Position numbers and translations under genes: made by a program. Shown piece after piece: positions 45,797-54,666 of a stretch of 62,409 nucleotides of DNA. Source of the stretch: Clostridium sp. (GTDB taxonomy: Bacteria > Bacillota_A > Clostridia > Lachnospirales > Lachnospiraceae). The stretch lies in assembly GCA_023666975.1 (NCBI GenBank), contig JAMPAW010000007.1:1-62409 (forward strand), read 5' to 3'. Position 1 is the first letter of the stretch. Each line of letters begins with the position of its first letter. Below the pieces are notes generated by a model. It was given only the letters and a program-made list of their open reading frames with translations, was not told the origin of the DNA and did no database searches.

Positions 45797-46981
45797 CTAT
45801 ACATAAATAACCCTCTGCCCTGCTGCCTTTAACAGCCTGTTCATTACCGCATAGCCAAGCCCGTCACCATAAAAGCTCTCCGCATAAATATAGTCCACGC
45901 CTGCCGTATCAAAATCCCTCAATGCGGCATAAAGTCCTGCCGCCACGGTACAAAACGCACTGCGGTCACCGACACCGATTACCACATCCGCATGTCCGGC
46001 ATAAGCCGTCAGTGTCTCCTTCGAGGCCATAATCCCTACCCGGTATCCCGCCTTCCGCTTTTCATCTGCCAGTGAGCATATGCGCAGAATTACCGGCTGC
46101 TGCAGTGCCCGCACTTCTCCGCTCTCCGTTTCCGGCAATCCGCCTTCCTGTTTTCCGCGTTCCCGGCTGTCCTGTATCCGCCGTCTTGTATCATCACACA
46201 GCTCTACCAGTGTAAGCTCCCCTCGCGGCGCATAATGCGTATATTTCATCCCTGGCGCTTTGGGACGGATTCCTTCTGTTGGATTCTCCAGCGCTGGGTC
46301 TAAAACCACTCTTCCCACTATTTGCTCTAACATTTCCTTTGTGACATACCCCGGTCTTAGTACGGCAGGAACCGCACCAGTCAAATCAACAATCGTAGAT
46401 TCAATTCCTATACCTACCGCTCCTCCGTTTACGATATATTCGATTCTTCCGCTCATATCCTCGATGACATGGGCCGCTTTCGTCGGAGACGGTCTGCCGG
46501 ATATATTGGCACTCGGCGCTGCCACATAGACCCCCGACTGCCGGATCAATTCTAATGCTGCCGGATGTGCCGGCATACGGATTGCCACAGTATTCAGCCC
46601 GCCTGTCGTCTGATAAGGGACGATTTCCTTCTTCGGAAGAACAACCGTCAGCGGCCCCGGCCAAAATGCCTCGGCAAGCAGCTGCGCCTGTTCATTGACA
46701 TAGGCCAGCTTCTCCATGGCGGCAATATCGGCAATGTGTACAATCAGCGGATTATCGGACGGACGGCCTTTAGCCGCATATATTTTCCCTGCTGCCGCCT
46801 CGTTTAACGCATCAGCACCTAAACCGTACACCGTTTCCGTGGGAAATGCCACCAGCCCACCGTTTTTTAAACAATGGGCTGGTGCCGCCAAAAGTGCGGC
46901 ATATTCCGGATTTCCCTCCGAATCCGCACTTTCGACATTGATAATTTGTGTTTCCGTCTTTTGTATTATCTCACTCTGCAT
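45797..46981 (-). CDS. L-threonylcarbamoyladenylate synthase, Sua5 type
   Basis: 394 residues: a YrdC domain to about residue 210 (FPTETVYGLGADA, KGRPSDNPLIVHI, PSANISGRPSPT) and a C-terminal Sua5 domain of about 150 residues. The enzyme makes the threonylcarbamoyl-AMP used for tRNA t6A37. In the interdomain linker there is a short charged stretch. It begins the likely sua5-rpiB-atp transcript; only 19 bases separate it from the lectin-gene stop, with no terminator between, so its promoter may lie within that gene. Confidence 0.94.
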   Translation of the reverse strand: MQSEIIQKTETQIINVESADSEGNPEYAALLAAPAHCLKNGGLVAFPTETVYGLGADALNEAAAGKIYAAKGRPSDNPLIVHIADIAAMEKLAYVNEQAQLLAEAFWPGPLTVVLPKKEIVPYQTTGGLNTVAIRMPAHPAALELIRQSGVYVAAPSANISGRPSPTKAAHVIEDMSGRIEYIVNGGAVGIGIESTIVDLTGAVPAVLRPGYVTKEMLEQIVGRVVLDPALENPTEGIRPKAPGMKYTHYAPRGELTLVELCDDTRRRIQDSRERGKQEGGLPETESGEVRALQQPVILRICSLADEKRKAGYRVGIMASKETLTAYAGHADVVIGVGDRSAFCTVAAGLYAALRDFDTAGVDYIYAESFYGDGLGYAVMNRLLKAAGQRVIYV

Positions 46982-47000
46982 AATTGTTGTAGACTTTCGT

Positions 47001-50000
47001 TTATTTCTTCACTGTAACCTTAATCTTCTTATAGACACCGTTATTTGCAATGACATAAATATTACATTTACCCGCTGCCACAGCCTTAATCTTACCCTTG
47101 CTGCTTACTGTAGCTACCCGATAATCATCGGTATAATAACGGAACTTCACTGCATGCTGCAGAAGCTTCTTCTTTGGGTCCTCTTTCGTCATAGAAGCCT
47201 TAATCACTGAGGTCTTACCCGGCTTCAGCGTCACCTTGCTCTTCTTAACCGTTACCTTCTTCGCATTTGTCTTCTTATCCTTCTTCATTGCAACATGAAT
47301 CTGCGGTGACTTTGCAATATACACCTTCTTATCGTCCACCATCTTGTAAGCGATAACAAAGTACTTGTAGGATTTCTTATAAGACAGCTTCTTATGTGTT
47401 GCCTTTCTCACTTTCGCCGTCGTTGAAGTTACCTTCTTATATACTTTTTTACCGTTGCAGTAAGACCAGTAAACTTCGTAGCCCTCTGCTCCCTTGTATT
47501 TCAGCCAGGATAAAGATATCTTCTTGTCGCCGCCGATACCCTTTGCCAGCAACAACGGTAAATCATCCCGGTTATTCAGATCATCACCGGACATATTGGA
47601 CTCATCGACTACCTCTTTATCCACAACTACCACATTAAAGGTTCTCTTACTGCCGTCCTTATAAGTAACAACCACTGGATATGTTCCTACAGGCTTTCCG
47701 TTAAGTGCAGAACTCTTAATCGTCAGCGTAGAGCCGGATACCGTATAATCGCCGGCCGGCAGTGTAACTCCGCCAACAGATACGCTATCTGCCTCGCGTC
47801 CGGAATCCAGATTCTGTGTTACATCTTTCGGATTAGACAACTCGAATGTTTTGTCATCTCCCTTGGTGTCAGCCGGTTTGTCAGCAGCCTTATCGGCAGG
47901 CACAGCCTTGTTCTGATCCACGGAAGTCTTTTCCTTGTTGGCATCGGAAGCCTGATCGACATCGCCAATTGTCTTCCAGTTCTCGTCGATAGTGACATAA
48001 ACCGTTGTTGTCGTTCCTTTCTCCGTAGATAATGTAATCGGATATTGACCCGGCTTATTTTCCACTTTGGAAGTATCTACCTTGGTAATCGGAACATCTT
48101 TCTTTGTATCGGTTTCATACGCCTCGGCATTGGAGAGTTTAATGACATTATCCGTTGTCAGCAGCGGAACATCCTCTACACCGATGATAAAATTATTGGC
48201 TCCGATATGCTCATCACCCTCCTCTGGAGCGGTGATATCTGCTCCTTCCGAATCGCCGCCTGTATCGGTTACGGTAACCGTTACTGTCGCTGTAACGGTC
48301 TTACCATCTGTATCCTTTGCAGTTACGGTAACCGGATATTCACCCTTCTTTCCGTCACTAACTGCCTGTGTAAGCTGTTTCAGCTGGTCTGGATTCGGAG
48401 TTATATTGGTAACACTGGAACCATCATTATGCTTTGCTACTACATCAGCCATTACCTTAAATGTTTCTTCTGGATTAGTATCCAAAACCGGACTCTTTGC
48501 AGGTATAGAGAAATCATTGGCGGTGAGATTGATATCCGGTATCGTATCTCCCTGACCGATACTGTCTGCGGCCCCGTCATCCTTGACGGTTGCCATAACC
48601 GTAACGGTCTGCCCCCAGTAGGTAAAGGTTACAGGATATTCACCGTTCTCTGCTTTAATATTACCGGGATTGCCACCAATTTTGTCTCTGTCTACTGCTT
48701 TTCCATTATTTGTTCCCACCGCATTCGCAAGTGTTCTAATAATATCAAGTGCATTATCACTGGTATAATCAGCTTCTATTTGCTGTGCCTGCTTTATCGT
48801 AAGATTAAAATTATTGGCACCGATGACAACCCATGCACCTGTCGCCGCATCGTCGTCAGCCCAGCCTCCAGCTCCTCCATCTTTATTGCGATTTGTTTCA
48901 TCTACAACGGTTGCCGTAACCTTGTTATCCGCTGATTGTCCACCCGACGTTGTATCTTTCAATGTAATATCAGGAATTACTCCCGGCTCTGTAACGTCGT
49001 TTAACTTTGAAACCTCTTCGTTCGGTACATTAATCGGAACAGATGTACCCGGATCATTGTCACTTTCAACACGCTTTGCATCTGCTGCCTCTATAACATC
49101 AGACCCTGTTGCCTTTTGGGCATCGCCAACGCTGATAATAAAATCATGTGCATCAAGATACGGATACTGAACAACCTTAACCGTTACCTCGGTTTCCGCA
49201 CTTGCGCCACTATCCGTAGTACCTTCAACCTTAACTTTATATTCACCTAACTGACCGTTCCGAATTGCATTATTCAGCTCTTCCAAATCTGTCGTATCTG
49301 GTTTTACCGTAACATTGGAACCGTCACTTGCCGTAGCAGTTGCATTTGATTTTTCATTAAACATCGCTTCAGTAAGCTCTTCCGACCTAACTACCACAGT
49401 AAAGTCATTGGCCGTAAGGTTAACTGTGGTCTTCTCGGAACCGTTGTCTAAAACCTCTACGTTCACGGTTACTGGTACTCCCTTATACTCAAAAGTCACC
49501 GTATAATCTTTGCCTCTTTTCGGTTCAATCGTGCTGTCCTTAACCGTAATCTTTTTCGGGTCTACCGTATTACCGTTCTCCGTTGCCACCGCATTTGCCA
49601 GTGCCTTAATCAACTCACTCTGCGCCTGCAAATTATCTTTAATGGCCTTCGCCTGCTCTAATGTGATCCTAAAGTGGTTAGCACCGATTTCAATGTCTGA
49701 ACCATCAGTTGCTATACCGGTCTTCTTCTCATCTACTACCGTCACCTTAGCAGCTTCCGTCACCGTAATATTAGGATCCTCCGCATTTGTATAGGTATAT
49801 GACAAGTCATACTCACCTTTACCGTTAGCTTTAATATCCCCTAATTCATCTTCATCAACCGTGATTCTTGTGTCCCCATGTGGTATATTTTTCTCGTCTT
49901 CGTCATCAACTGTTACATCCGCTTTTTCTTTTGCCGTGTCCGGGGTCAAGCTTCCCACATCATTTGCCTGCACAATAAAATCTTTAACTGTCATATTAAC

Positions 50001-51242
50001 ATCTGCGGCACCGACATAAACTGCCTTATAGCCTACTGCAGATGGTGTTTCCTCCTCTACATGAGTCGGGTTCGTTCCCTCCTTATTAAGCAGTGTATAC
50101 GGGCTAAACTCAATAATATAACCGCTCATGCCATAACTGTTTCGGGTAACATTATATGGAGAATAGTCATTCCAGTTTGCGCCCTCATAACCATACTCCA
50201 GAGCATATTCTGCCTCATATGTTTTATTTCCTTCATAGTAACCATTTCGGTTATTCGGTTCGTCATCATTCCAATCATAATATGCTCCGTCAATTGGTCC
50301 ACAATCGCCCCAATTTGCAGTTCCACCTGAATTTGTTTGATAAAATGCAGTTCCTGCCTCCGGACCACACATCCAATACCAGTTTCTTGCAACCTCACCA
50401 GCCGAAGTACCCCCCACAAGAGTTCCTCCGGGATTTAGAGCATTATCTGCTATACTGTTCGCATCAAACTGAAATCCATCGGTATGGGTTCTGGCACCGC
50501 CAATCCATGCCTGGATGCCACCCCCGAAAGCACCATATATATATAATTCCTCATTCTCGTCGGTAATCGTTGCCAGATATCCCTTCATACCCTTAAAAGT
50601 TGCCTGTTTTGCCGCAGCATATGCATCATACCAAGTAGCCCTCTCCCCCACAGGCTTGTTCGCATCATCAAACATAACATGCCGATAATAATGAATGGTT
50701 CCTCCGGATGCCAGTGCAATCTCGCTACCACCATCTATCCCACGCTCATTGGCTACCACAGAAACCTCCTGTACAGTGTCCGGTTCCACACCGTTACGAT
50801 AAAAAACCAGACTCCGCATAAAGCTTTCTATCTGCTCGTTTGTAATATCTGTTCCGCTCACCGTAATGGCGGTCATTTCTTTTCCACTTATTGCATTTAC
50901 AGTACCATTATCCACCAGTGTGATATACTCCAAGGTATTGCCTTTTCGGATTATTCCTCTGACCGTACGGTCTTCTCCCCGGAACTGAAAATCATCAGGA
51001 ATCTTAAAGTAACCTCCAGCGCTCACAGAAAGACAAAACAATCTTTGCGCTTTATCGCCGGAAAAACTAGCTGTTACTGACGGAAAATGATAAGTTGTCT
51101 TATCCTTGCTCCAAACAATATTACCCAGAGATATCCTGTTCTCATCCCCGGCAGCCTGTGCTGTCTGTCCTGTCATCGGCAGCACCCCTACCACCATGAC
51201 AATGGCGAAAATAAATGCCAGTATTTTTTTCACTTTTTTCAT
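47001..51242 (-). CDS. Large secreted modular protein with C-type lectin domain and repeated Ig-like modules
   Basis: 1413 residues from the ATG at 51242 (AGGAG at 7 bases). A signal peptide (KKILAFIFAIVMVVGVLPMT, ending QTAQAAG) is followed by about 155 residues of unclear fold. Residues about 185-378 form a C-type lectin-like domain with EPN (DWNDDEPNN, near 325) and WND (near 355) sugar/Ca motifs. Then come about seven modules of 85-110 residues, each with a core such as IGANNF, LTANDF or DAHDF. The end has a beta domain (ADSVSVGGVTLPAGDYTVSG), a fibronectin-III-like part (ISLSWLKYKGAEGYEVYWSY) and a Lys-rich Big_2-like module. There is no LPXTG motif, so attachment is unclear. Likely an adhesin or glycan-binding surface protein. 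Confidence 0.9.
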   Translation of the reverse strand: MKKVKKILAFIFAIVMVVGVLPMTGQTAQAAGDENRISLGNIVWSKDKTTYHFPSVTASFSGDKAQRLFCLSVSAGGYFKIPDDFQFRGEDRTVRGIIRKGNTLEYITLVDNGTVNAISGKEMTAITVSGTDITNEQIESFMRSLVFYRNGVEPDTVQEVSVVANERGIDGGSEIALASGGTIHYYRHVMFDDANKPVGERATWYDAYAAAKQATFKGMKGYLATITDENEELYIYGAFGGGIQAWIGGARTHTDGFQFDANSIADNALNPGGTLVGGTSAGEVARNWYWMCGPEAGTAFYQTNSGGTANWGDCGPIDGAYYDWNDDEPNNRNGYYEGNKTYEAEYALEYGYEGANWNDYSPYNVTRNSYGMSGYIIEFSPYTLLNKEGTNPTHVEEETPSAVGYKAVYVGAADVNMTVKDFIVQANDVGSLTPDTAKEKADVTVDDEDEKNIPHGDTRITVDEDELGDIKANGKGEYDLSYTYTNAEDPNITVTEAAKVTVVDEKKTGIATDGSDIEIGANHFRITLEQAKAIKDNLQAQSELIKALANAVATENGNTVDPKKITVKDSTIEPKRGKDYTVTFEYKGVPVTVNVEVLDNGSEKTTVNLTANDFTVVVRSEELTEAMFNEKSNATATASDGSNVTVKPDTTDLEELNNAIRNGQLGEYKVKVEGTTDSGASAETEVTVKVVQYPYLDAHDFIISVGDAQKATGSDVIEAADAKRVESDNDPGTSVPINVPNEEVSKLNDVTEPGVIPDITLKDTTSGGQSADNKVTATVVDETNRNKDGGAGGWADDDAATGAWVVIGANNFNLTIKQAQQIEADYTSDNALDIIRTLANAVGTNNGKAVDRDKIGGNPGNIKAENGEYPVTFTYWGQTVTVMATVKDDGAADSIGQGDTIPDINLTANDFSIPAKSPVLDTNPEETFKVMADVVAKHNDGSSVTNITPNPDQLKQLTQAVSDGKKGEYPVTVTAKDTDGKTVTATVTVTVTDTGGDSEGADITAPEEGDEHIGANNFIIGVEDVPLLTTDNVIKLSNAEAYETDTKKDVPITKVDTSKVENKPGQYPITLSTEKGTTTTVYVTIDENWKTIGDVDQASDANKEKTSVDQNKAVPADKAADKPADTKGDDKTFELSNPKDVTQNLDSGREADSVSVGGVTLPAGDYTVSGSTLTIKSSALNGKPVGTYPVVVTYKDGSKRTFNVVVVDKEVVDESNMSGDDLNNRDDLPLLLAKGIGGDKKISLSWLKYKGAEGYEVYWSYCNGKKVYKKVTSTTAKVRKATHKKLSYKKSYKYFVIAYKMVDDKKVYIAKSPQIHVAMKKDKKTNAKKVTVKKSKVTLKPGKTSVIKASMTKEDPKKKLLQHAVKFRYYTDDYRVATVSSKGKIKAVAAGKCNIYVIANNGVYKKIKVTVKK

Positions 51243-51270
51243 ACCTATTCTCCTTTCATGATTTTTTGAT

Positions 51271-51345
51271 ACGGATACCTGTAATGCCAAACAAAGCCCG
51301 CAAAAATGCGAACTTTCAGAAAAGATTTGTGGCATGTGTATCCGT
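51271..51345 (-). promoter_or_regulatory. Folded mRNA leader of the lectin gene
   Basis: Three stacked helices are readable: ACGGATAC/GTATCCGT (8 bp, outer), ATGCCA/TGGCAT with CAAA/TTTG (middle), and AAAG-CGCA/TGCG-CTTT around AAAA (inner). The outer helix ends about 28 bases before the start codon. No known riboswitch class is recognised. Confidence 0.65.
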
Positions 51346-51891
51346 TAAAAGATAGTACACTTTCATTCTCTTTTGTGGTATCTCATTCAATACCTATACT
51401 ATTTACTAGCATACCAAACAATTGCCTCTGTGTCAAGGCTGAACGCCTGTATTCCCTTGGTTTTTTCTTCCTTTCCTCCTTCCGTTTCTGTGCTTATTTT
51501 ATTCGTTTACCTGTAAGAAAATTCTTTTATCTTAAATGCTCTTAATTATATTCTATATCATAATCCGCAATTGTCCGCACTTCGTGCTTGCACAATTGCT
51601 AAACAATCATTCGCCTTCTCGGACTATCGTCCTTCAGGCTCATGTTTGTTTATTTGCCGGAATTATTATATCATATCCACTAAGCTCGAAAGTACCAGCT
51701 AAAGCATACCTTTCTACTAAGCTCAGCAAAGCTTCGCTAAGTATTCAGGCATCGCTAAGTGGCTAGATATATATTCTCACTAAATTCGCACTGCGCTTCA
51801 CTTCGTGCTCATTAAGTGTTCATATTATATCATATATATCGGCAATTTTTCATATTCTGTTAACAAAGAATCCGGAGTGTCCCATTATTCT
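51346..51891. other. Gene-free region with short palindromes between lectin and cwlD-like genes
   Basis: No gene is supported here. It holds GCAATTGT...ACAATTGC around GCAC-TTC-GTGC (near 51571-51602), an outer inverted repeat CCACTAAGC/GCTAAGTGG (51677-51762) with repeated GCTAAGT and CTAAGCTC, and an imperfect repeat around GCACTGCGCTTCACTTCGTGC (51778-51820). ATTATATCATAT occurs twice. This may be a degenerate small repeat element. Confidence 0.5.
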
Positions 51892-52593
51892 ATGAAAAAA
51901 TATTGTGTTCCTATCCTCTGTCTGCTTCTCACTGTTATTGCCTTTTTTTCACTGTGCCGCGGCGTCTATTCCAACGTTTTTACGTCGATAAGAAAATCTA
52001 CCGTCATCGTCATTGACGTAGGCCACGGCGGAAATGACCCCGGCAAAGTCAGCACCTCCGGTGTAGAGGAAAAAGATGTCAATCTGCAGATTGCCCTCTA
52101 CTTAAAAGACTATCTGATTGCCCAGGACTACACGGTATATCTGACCAGAGAAACGGACTGCGGACTTTACGATGAAAGTGCAAAAAACAAAAAATCCTCC
52201 GACCTGAATAACCGCATCCGCTTTTTTAACGAAAAAAATGCCGACCTGGTGGTAAGTATCCATCAGAACAGTTTTCCGAGTGAGGAGCAACACGGCGCAC
52301 AAACTTTCTATTTTAGTGGAAGCAGTCAGGGAAAATCTTTTGCAGAAGCCGTGCAAAATGCTCTATTAAAATTTGATGACAGCAATACGAGACTTGCAAA
52401 ATCCTCTGACAGCTATTATCTGCTTAAACACTCACAGGTTCCCGCCATCATAGTCGAGTGCGGATTTCTATCCAATCCGGCAGAGACGGCAAAGCTTACC
52501 GACAGCAATTACCAGAAGCAGCTTGCCTTCACAATTAGCCTTGGCATCTGCAGTTACGCCGGTAATTTCCCGAAAGAACAATCTCCATCCTGA
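51892..52593 (+). CDS. N-acetylmuramoyl-L-alanine amidase, CwlD-like
   Basis: 233 residues from the ATG at 51892; the only upstream ribosome-like site (GGAG) is rather far, so start is the weaker part. An N-terminal membrane anchor (YCVPILCLLLTVIAFFSLCR) precedes an Amidase_3 domain with zinc ligands in VIDVGHGGNDPG and VSIHQNSF, and the catalytic Glu in AIIVECGFLSNP. Length and anchor fit CwlD, which trims spore cortex peptidoglycan; the family also includes vegetative amidases. It is alone on the plus strand, with no ger or spo genes nearby, so a sporulation role is inference. Confidence 0.85.
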   Translation: MKKYCVPILCLLLTVIAFFSLCRGVYSNVFTSIRKSTVIVIDVGHGGNDPGKVSTSGVEEKDVNLQIALYLKDYLIAQDYTVYLTRETDCGLYDESAKNKKSSDLNNRIRFFNEKNADLVVSIHQNSFPSEEQHGAQTFYFSGSSQGKSFAEAVQNALLKFDDSNTRLAKSSDSYYLLKHSQVPAIIVECGFLSNPAETAKLTDSNYQKQLAFTISLGICSYAGNFPKEQSPS

Positions 52594-52618
52594 CACGGCA
52601 AATCACTGCTTTGCACAT

Positions 52619-52648
52619 ACAAAATGCCTGCCACTGGCAGCCATTTTG
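52619..52648 (+). terminator. Hairpin after the cwlD-like gene
   Basis: CAAAATG and CATTTTG flank CTGCCA/TGGCAG about 26 bases past the stop. The T-run is inside the stem, so termination strength is uncertain. Confidence 0.4.
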
Positions 52649-52659
52649 CATACTAAGGC

Positions 52660-52692
52660 ATTAAAACGGACTGCCCCTGTCAAGGCAGTCCG
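52660..52692 (-). terminator. Intrinsic terminator on the minus strand in the cwlD-mecA gap
   Basis: CGGACTGCC and GGCAGTCCG are perfect 9-base arms with an 8-base loop; on the minus strand TTTTAATG follows. No annotated minus-strand gene lies upstream except the small ORF at 52839-53033, so it points to a separate transcript. Confidence 0.65.
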
Positions 52693-52838
52693 AGTCACGC
52701 AATATGTACATCAGACATATTGTCCTTTACTTTTTATTTTTATGGAATAAAAGAAACACTTATTCATCTGCAAAAAGCCCAGATTCTCTATATCCTTATG
52801 TATCTTAATTCCTGCAAGCGGCTTAAGCGCCTACAATC

Positions 52839-53033
52839 TCATTCTATCTTGGTTATCTCCGTTAATGTAAATATACCACCGCCTTTCCTGTGTAAAATTG
52901 TAAGAGTCCATGTCTCCCATTCGAGGGAAACGCTGTCTTTTATTCGTTGACCTGTAACTGTGTATGTGATGTACAGCACGAAGGTCGCAATCTGGCCAAA
53001 ATTGATGAGTTCCGTTCCTATAGGTAAAATCAT
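52839..53033 (-). CDS. Possible 64-residue protein of unknown function in an independent transcript
   Basis: The frame reads MILPIGTELINFGQIATFVL and ends GGGIFTLTEITKIE, with GGATGA four bases before the ATG. No family is recognised. A promoter (TTGCTT, 17 bases, TATAGT at 53085-53113) lies upstream and a terminator downstream. A second frame over the same bases is also open for about 48 codons (containing MGDMDSYNFTQERRWYIYIN), so the transcript may be a non-coding RNA or code in the other frame. Coding status is uncertain. Confidence 0.3.
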   Translation of the reverse strand: MILPIGTELINFGQIATFVLYITYTVTGQRIKDSVSLEWETWTLTILHRKGGGIFTLTEITKIE

Positions 53034-53084
53034 TGGTTCATCCGGATTCTGTCTGCGCGAACCTTATTGGGAAACTCTACATAA

Positions 53085-53113
53085 ACTATACTAAAACAAA
53101 TGCGCAAAAGCAA
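53085..53113 (-). promoter_or_regulatory. Promoter of the minus-strand unit
   Basis: TTGCTT, 17 bases, TATAGT on the minus strand; start near 53078, about 45 bases before the small ORF. The transcript to the terminator would be about 415 bases. Confidence 0.5.
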
Positions 53114-53374
53114 TTAAATAAGTTTGAAATATACTGACAAATCCATGAACCTTCTTTGAAAAATTTTTCAAAAATGGCAAAAAAAGAGTTATGTATTTTT
53201 TGTGAAAGACTTTACTTGTGCGAGATTTATGCTAAAATAGGATAGAAACAATGATGTTAAATAGAGCATATTTCATATTTAGCCAATTATATCTAATCAT
53301 TTTTTCTGTGGAAAACGATATACTAATTACAACAGCGTTTTTCATTGCAATTTAAAGAAAAAGGAGATGATTCT

Positions 53375-54217
53375 ATGAAGTTAGAACGACTAAGCGAGAA
53401 TCAGATTCGCTGTACACTGGATAAAGCTGATTTGGCCGACAAGGAACTGTTGTTAAACGAATTAGCTTACGGCACGGATAAAGCCAAAGAACTGTTTCGT
53501 GAAATGATGACGCAGGCAGCTGACGAGCTTGGCTTTGAAGTAAATGATATCCCGCTGATGATTGAAGCAATACCTGTTTCACCCGAATGTTTAATTTTGA
53601 TTATAACAAAGGTGGAGGACCCGGAGGAATTAGATACCCGGTTTTCCAGATTTTCCAAATATACGGACATTGAAATTGAAGAGGTGGAGGACAGTTCCGA
53701 CAACTCTTCCGAGGAGAATGATGAAGACAGTCTGGAGTTATTCAACAGCGCCGCTTCCTTAATGGAAACCATATCCGACATCGTGGAAAATATTGAACAA
53801 GTCAAAAAACAAACGGAATCGGGACAGAATGCCAACTTTATACCGTTGTCTGCTGCGTTAAGAGAGAGTTCCCGCAAAAAGGCAGAAAAGGCCAAAGAAA
53901 GTAAGAAGAACGGTAACAACACTTCAACTTACCGGATTTTCTCTTTCCAGAATATCAATGATATTAGCAAGGCTGCCGTAATGATCGCCCCAATCTATCA
54001 GGACGATAACTCACTGTACAAGAGTCCTTTTGACAGCCGTTATTATCTGATTGTCAACAACGAAACAGACGATGCGGAGAATTACCAGCGCGTTTGCAAT
54101 CTGTTAAGTGAATATGGCACCAAAGTCAAAGCCACTTATGCTATGCCATATTATTTTGCCGAGCATTTCAAAGTCATTATCAAAAAAGATGCTCTTCAGA
54201 CACTGGCCAGCATCTAA
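53375..54217 (+). CDS. mecA: Adaptor protein MecA
   Basis: 280 residues from the ATG at 53375 (AAGGAG at 9 bases). N-terminal degron-binding part (MKLERLSENQIRCTLDKADL), acidic linker (EDSSDNSSEENDEDSLEL), and C-terminal ClpC-binding part (YRIFSFQNINDISKAAVMIA and SRYYLIVNNE), the standard MecA layout. It delivers substrates such as ComK in Bacillus to ClpCP. No comK is visible here. The gene stands alone and ends in a strong terminator. Confidence 0.93.
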   Translation: MKLERLSENQIRCTLDKADLADKELLLNELAYGTDKAKELFREMMTQAADELGFEVNDIPLMIEAIPVSPECLILIITKVEDPEELDTRFSRFSKYTDIEIEEVEDSSDNSSEENDEDSLELFNSAASLMETISDIVENIEQVKKQTESGQNANFIPLSAALRESSRKKAEKAKESKKNGNNTSTYRIFSFQNINDISKAAVMIAPIYQDDNSLYKSPFDSRYYLIVNNETDDAENYQRVCNLLSEYGTKVKATYAMPYYFAEHFKVIIKKDALQTLASI

Positions 54218-54248
54218 TATCCGGGTTAAGCCGGTTTAATACTATAAT

Positions 54249-54292
54249 AAAACCGCCGGAGCGGACTGTACAAATCGCTTCCGGCGGTTTTT
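54249..54292. terminator. Bidirectional terminator between mecA and the DUF1858 gene
   Basis: AAAACCGCCGG-AGCG and CGCT-TCCGGCGGTTTT form a long stem with A-tract on one side and T-tract on the other, so it can stop both converging transcripts. Confidence 0.8.
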
Positions 54293-54313
54293 AAGCCAGT
54301 TTAACTTCTTTTA

Positions 54314-54526
54314 CTAAGCATCTTTCTTTGCCAAATACTCGTTAATATCCTTTATCAGCACTTCAACATCCATGCCGTGTACCTGTGCCGCTTCCTCTAA
54401 TGTCTCTCCCTGAGCGGACGGGCAGCCAGGACAATGCATTCCGTTTGCCATGAGAATTGCTGCATTTCCTGGATCAATGGTGATAATATCACCGATTAAC
54501 ATATCTTTATCCACTGTCTGTGCCAT
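54314..54526 (-). CDS. DUF1858 domain protein (hybrid-cluster-associated redox disulfide type)
   Basis: 70 residues, nearly all one DUF1858 domain ([20 protein letters not shown]), with the vicinal cysteines in [15 protein letters not shown] and the closing helix [15 protein letters not shown]. The Cys pair suggests a disulfide or metal/cluster function; the family sometimes accompanies hybrid-cluster proteins. It stands 140 bases from the end of the transporter operon and is probably monocistronic. Confidence 0.88.
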   Translation of the reverse strand: MAQTVDKDMLIGDIITIDPGNAAILMANGMHCPGCPSAQGETLEEAAQVHGMDVEVLIKDINEYLAKKDA

Positions 54527-54666
54527 AATTTGTTCCTCCTGATATCTAATTTGTAAGATTTGGTCATCTATCTATCGGCAAACCGATTATCTATAGTATT
54601 ACCAAACGTAACTTATTATAAACATTTTATGGTAAAAATGCAACCGGTCAGCAATGCTTAAATCGA

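Larger units (their letters stand above)
52693..53374. other. Gene-poor region before mecA with a possible minus-strand transcript
   Basis: Besides the small ORF, promoter and terminator listed separately, this region holds a possible mecA promoter (TTTACT, 16 bases, TAAAAT at 53211-53238) and an AT-rich run of A and T tracts around 53150-53210. No other gene is supported. Confidence 0.5.

Noticed and set aside
48045..48935. Open frame of 296 codons on the plus strand inside the lectin gene
   Set aside because: Antisense to repeated modules; Cys/Ile-rich composition and no ribosome site. A shadow.
51271..51345. Cyclic-di-GMP riboswitch as an explanation of the lectin leader
   Set aside because: The GGACGCAAAGCC-type core and the tetraloop-receptor pattern of class I are absent, and class II features are not seen.
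52660..53113. RNase P RNA, tmRNA or 6S RNA as identity of the minus-strand unit
   Set aside because: The GAGGAAAGTCC core of RNase P, the tRNA-like ends of tmRNA and the 6S open-complex-like bulge were not found.
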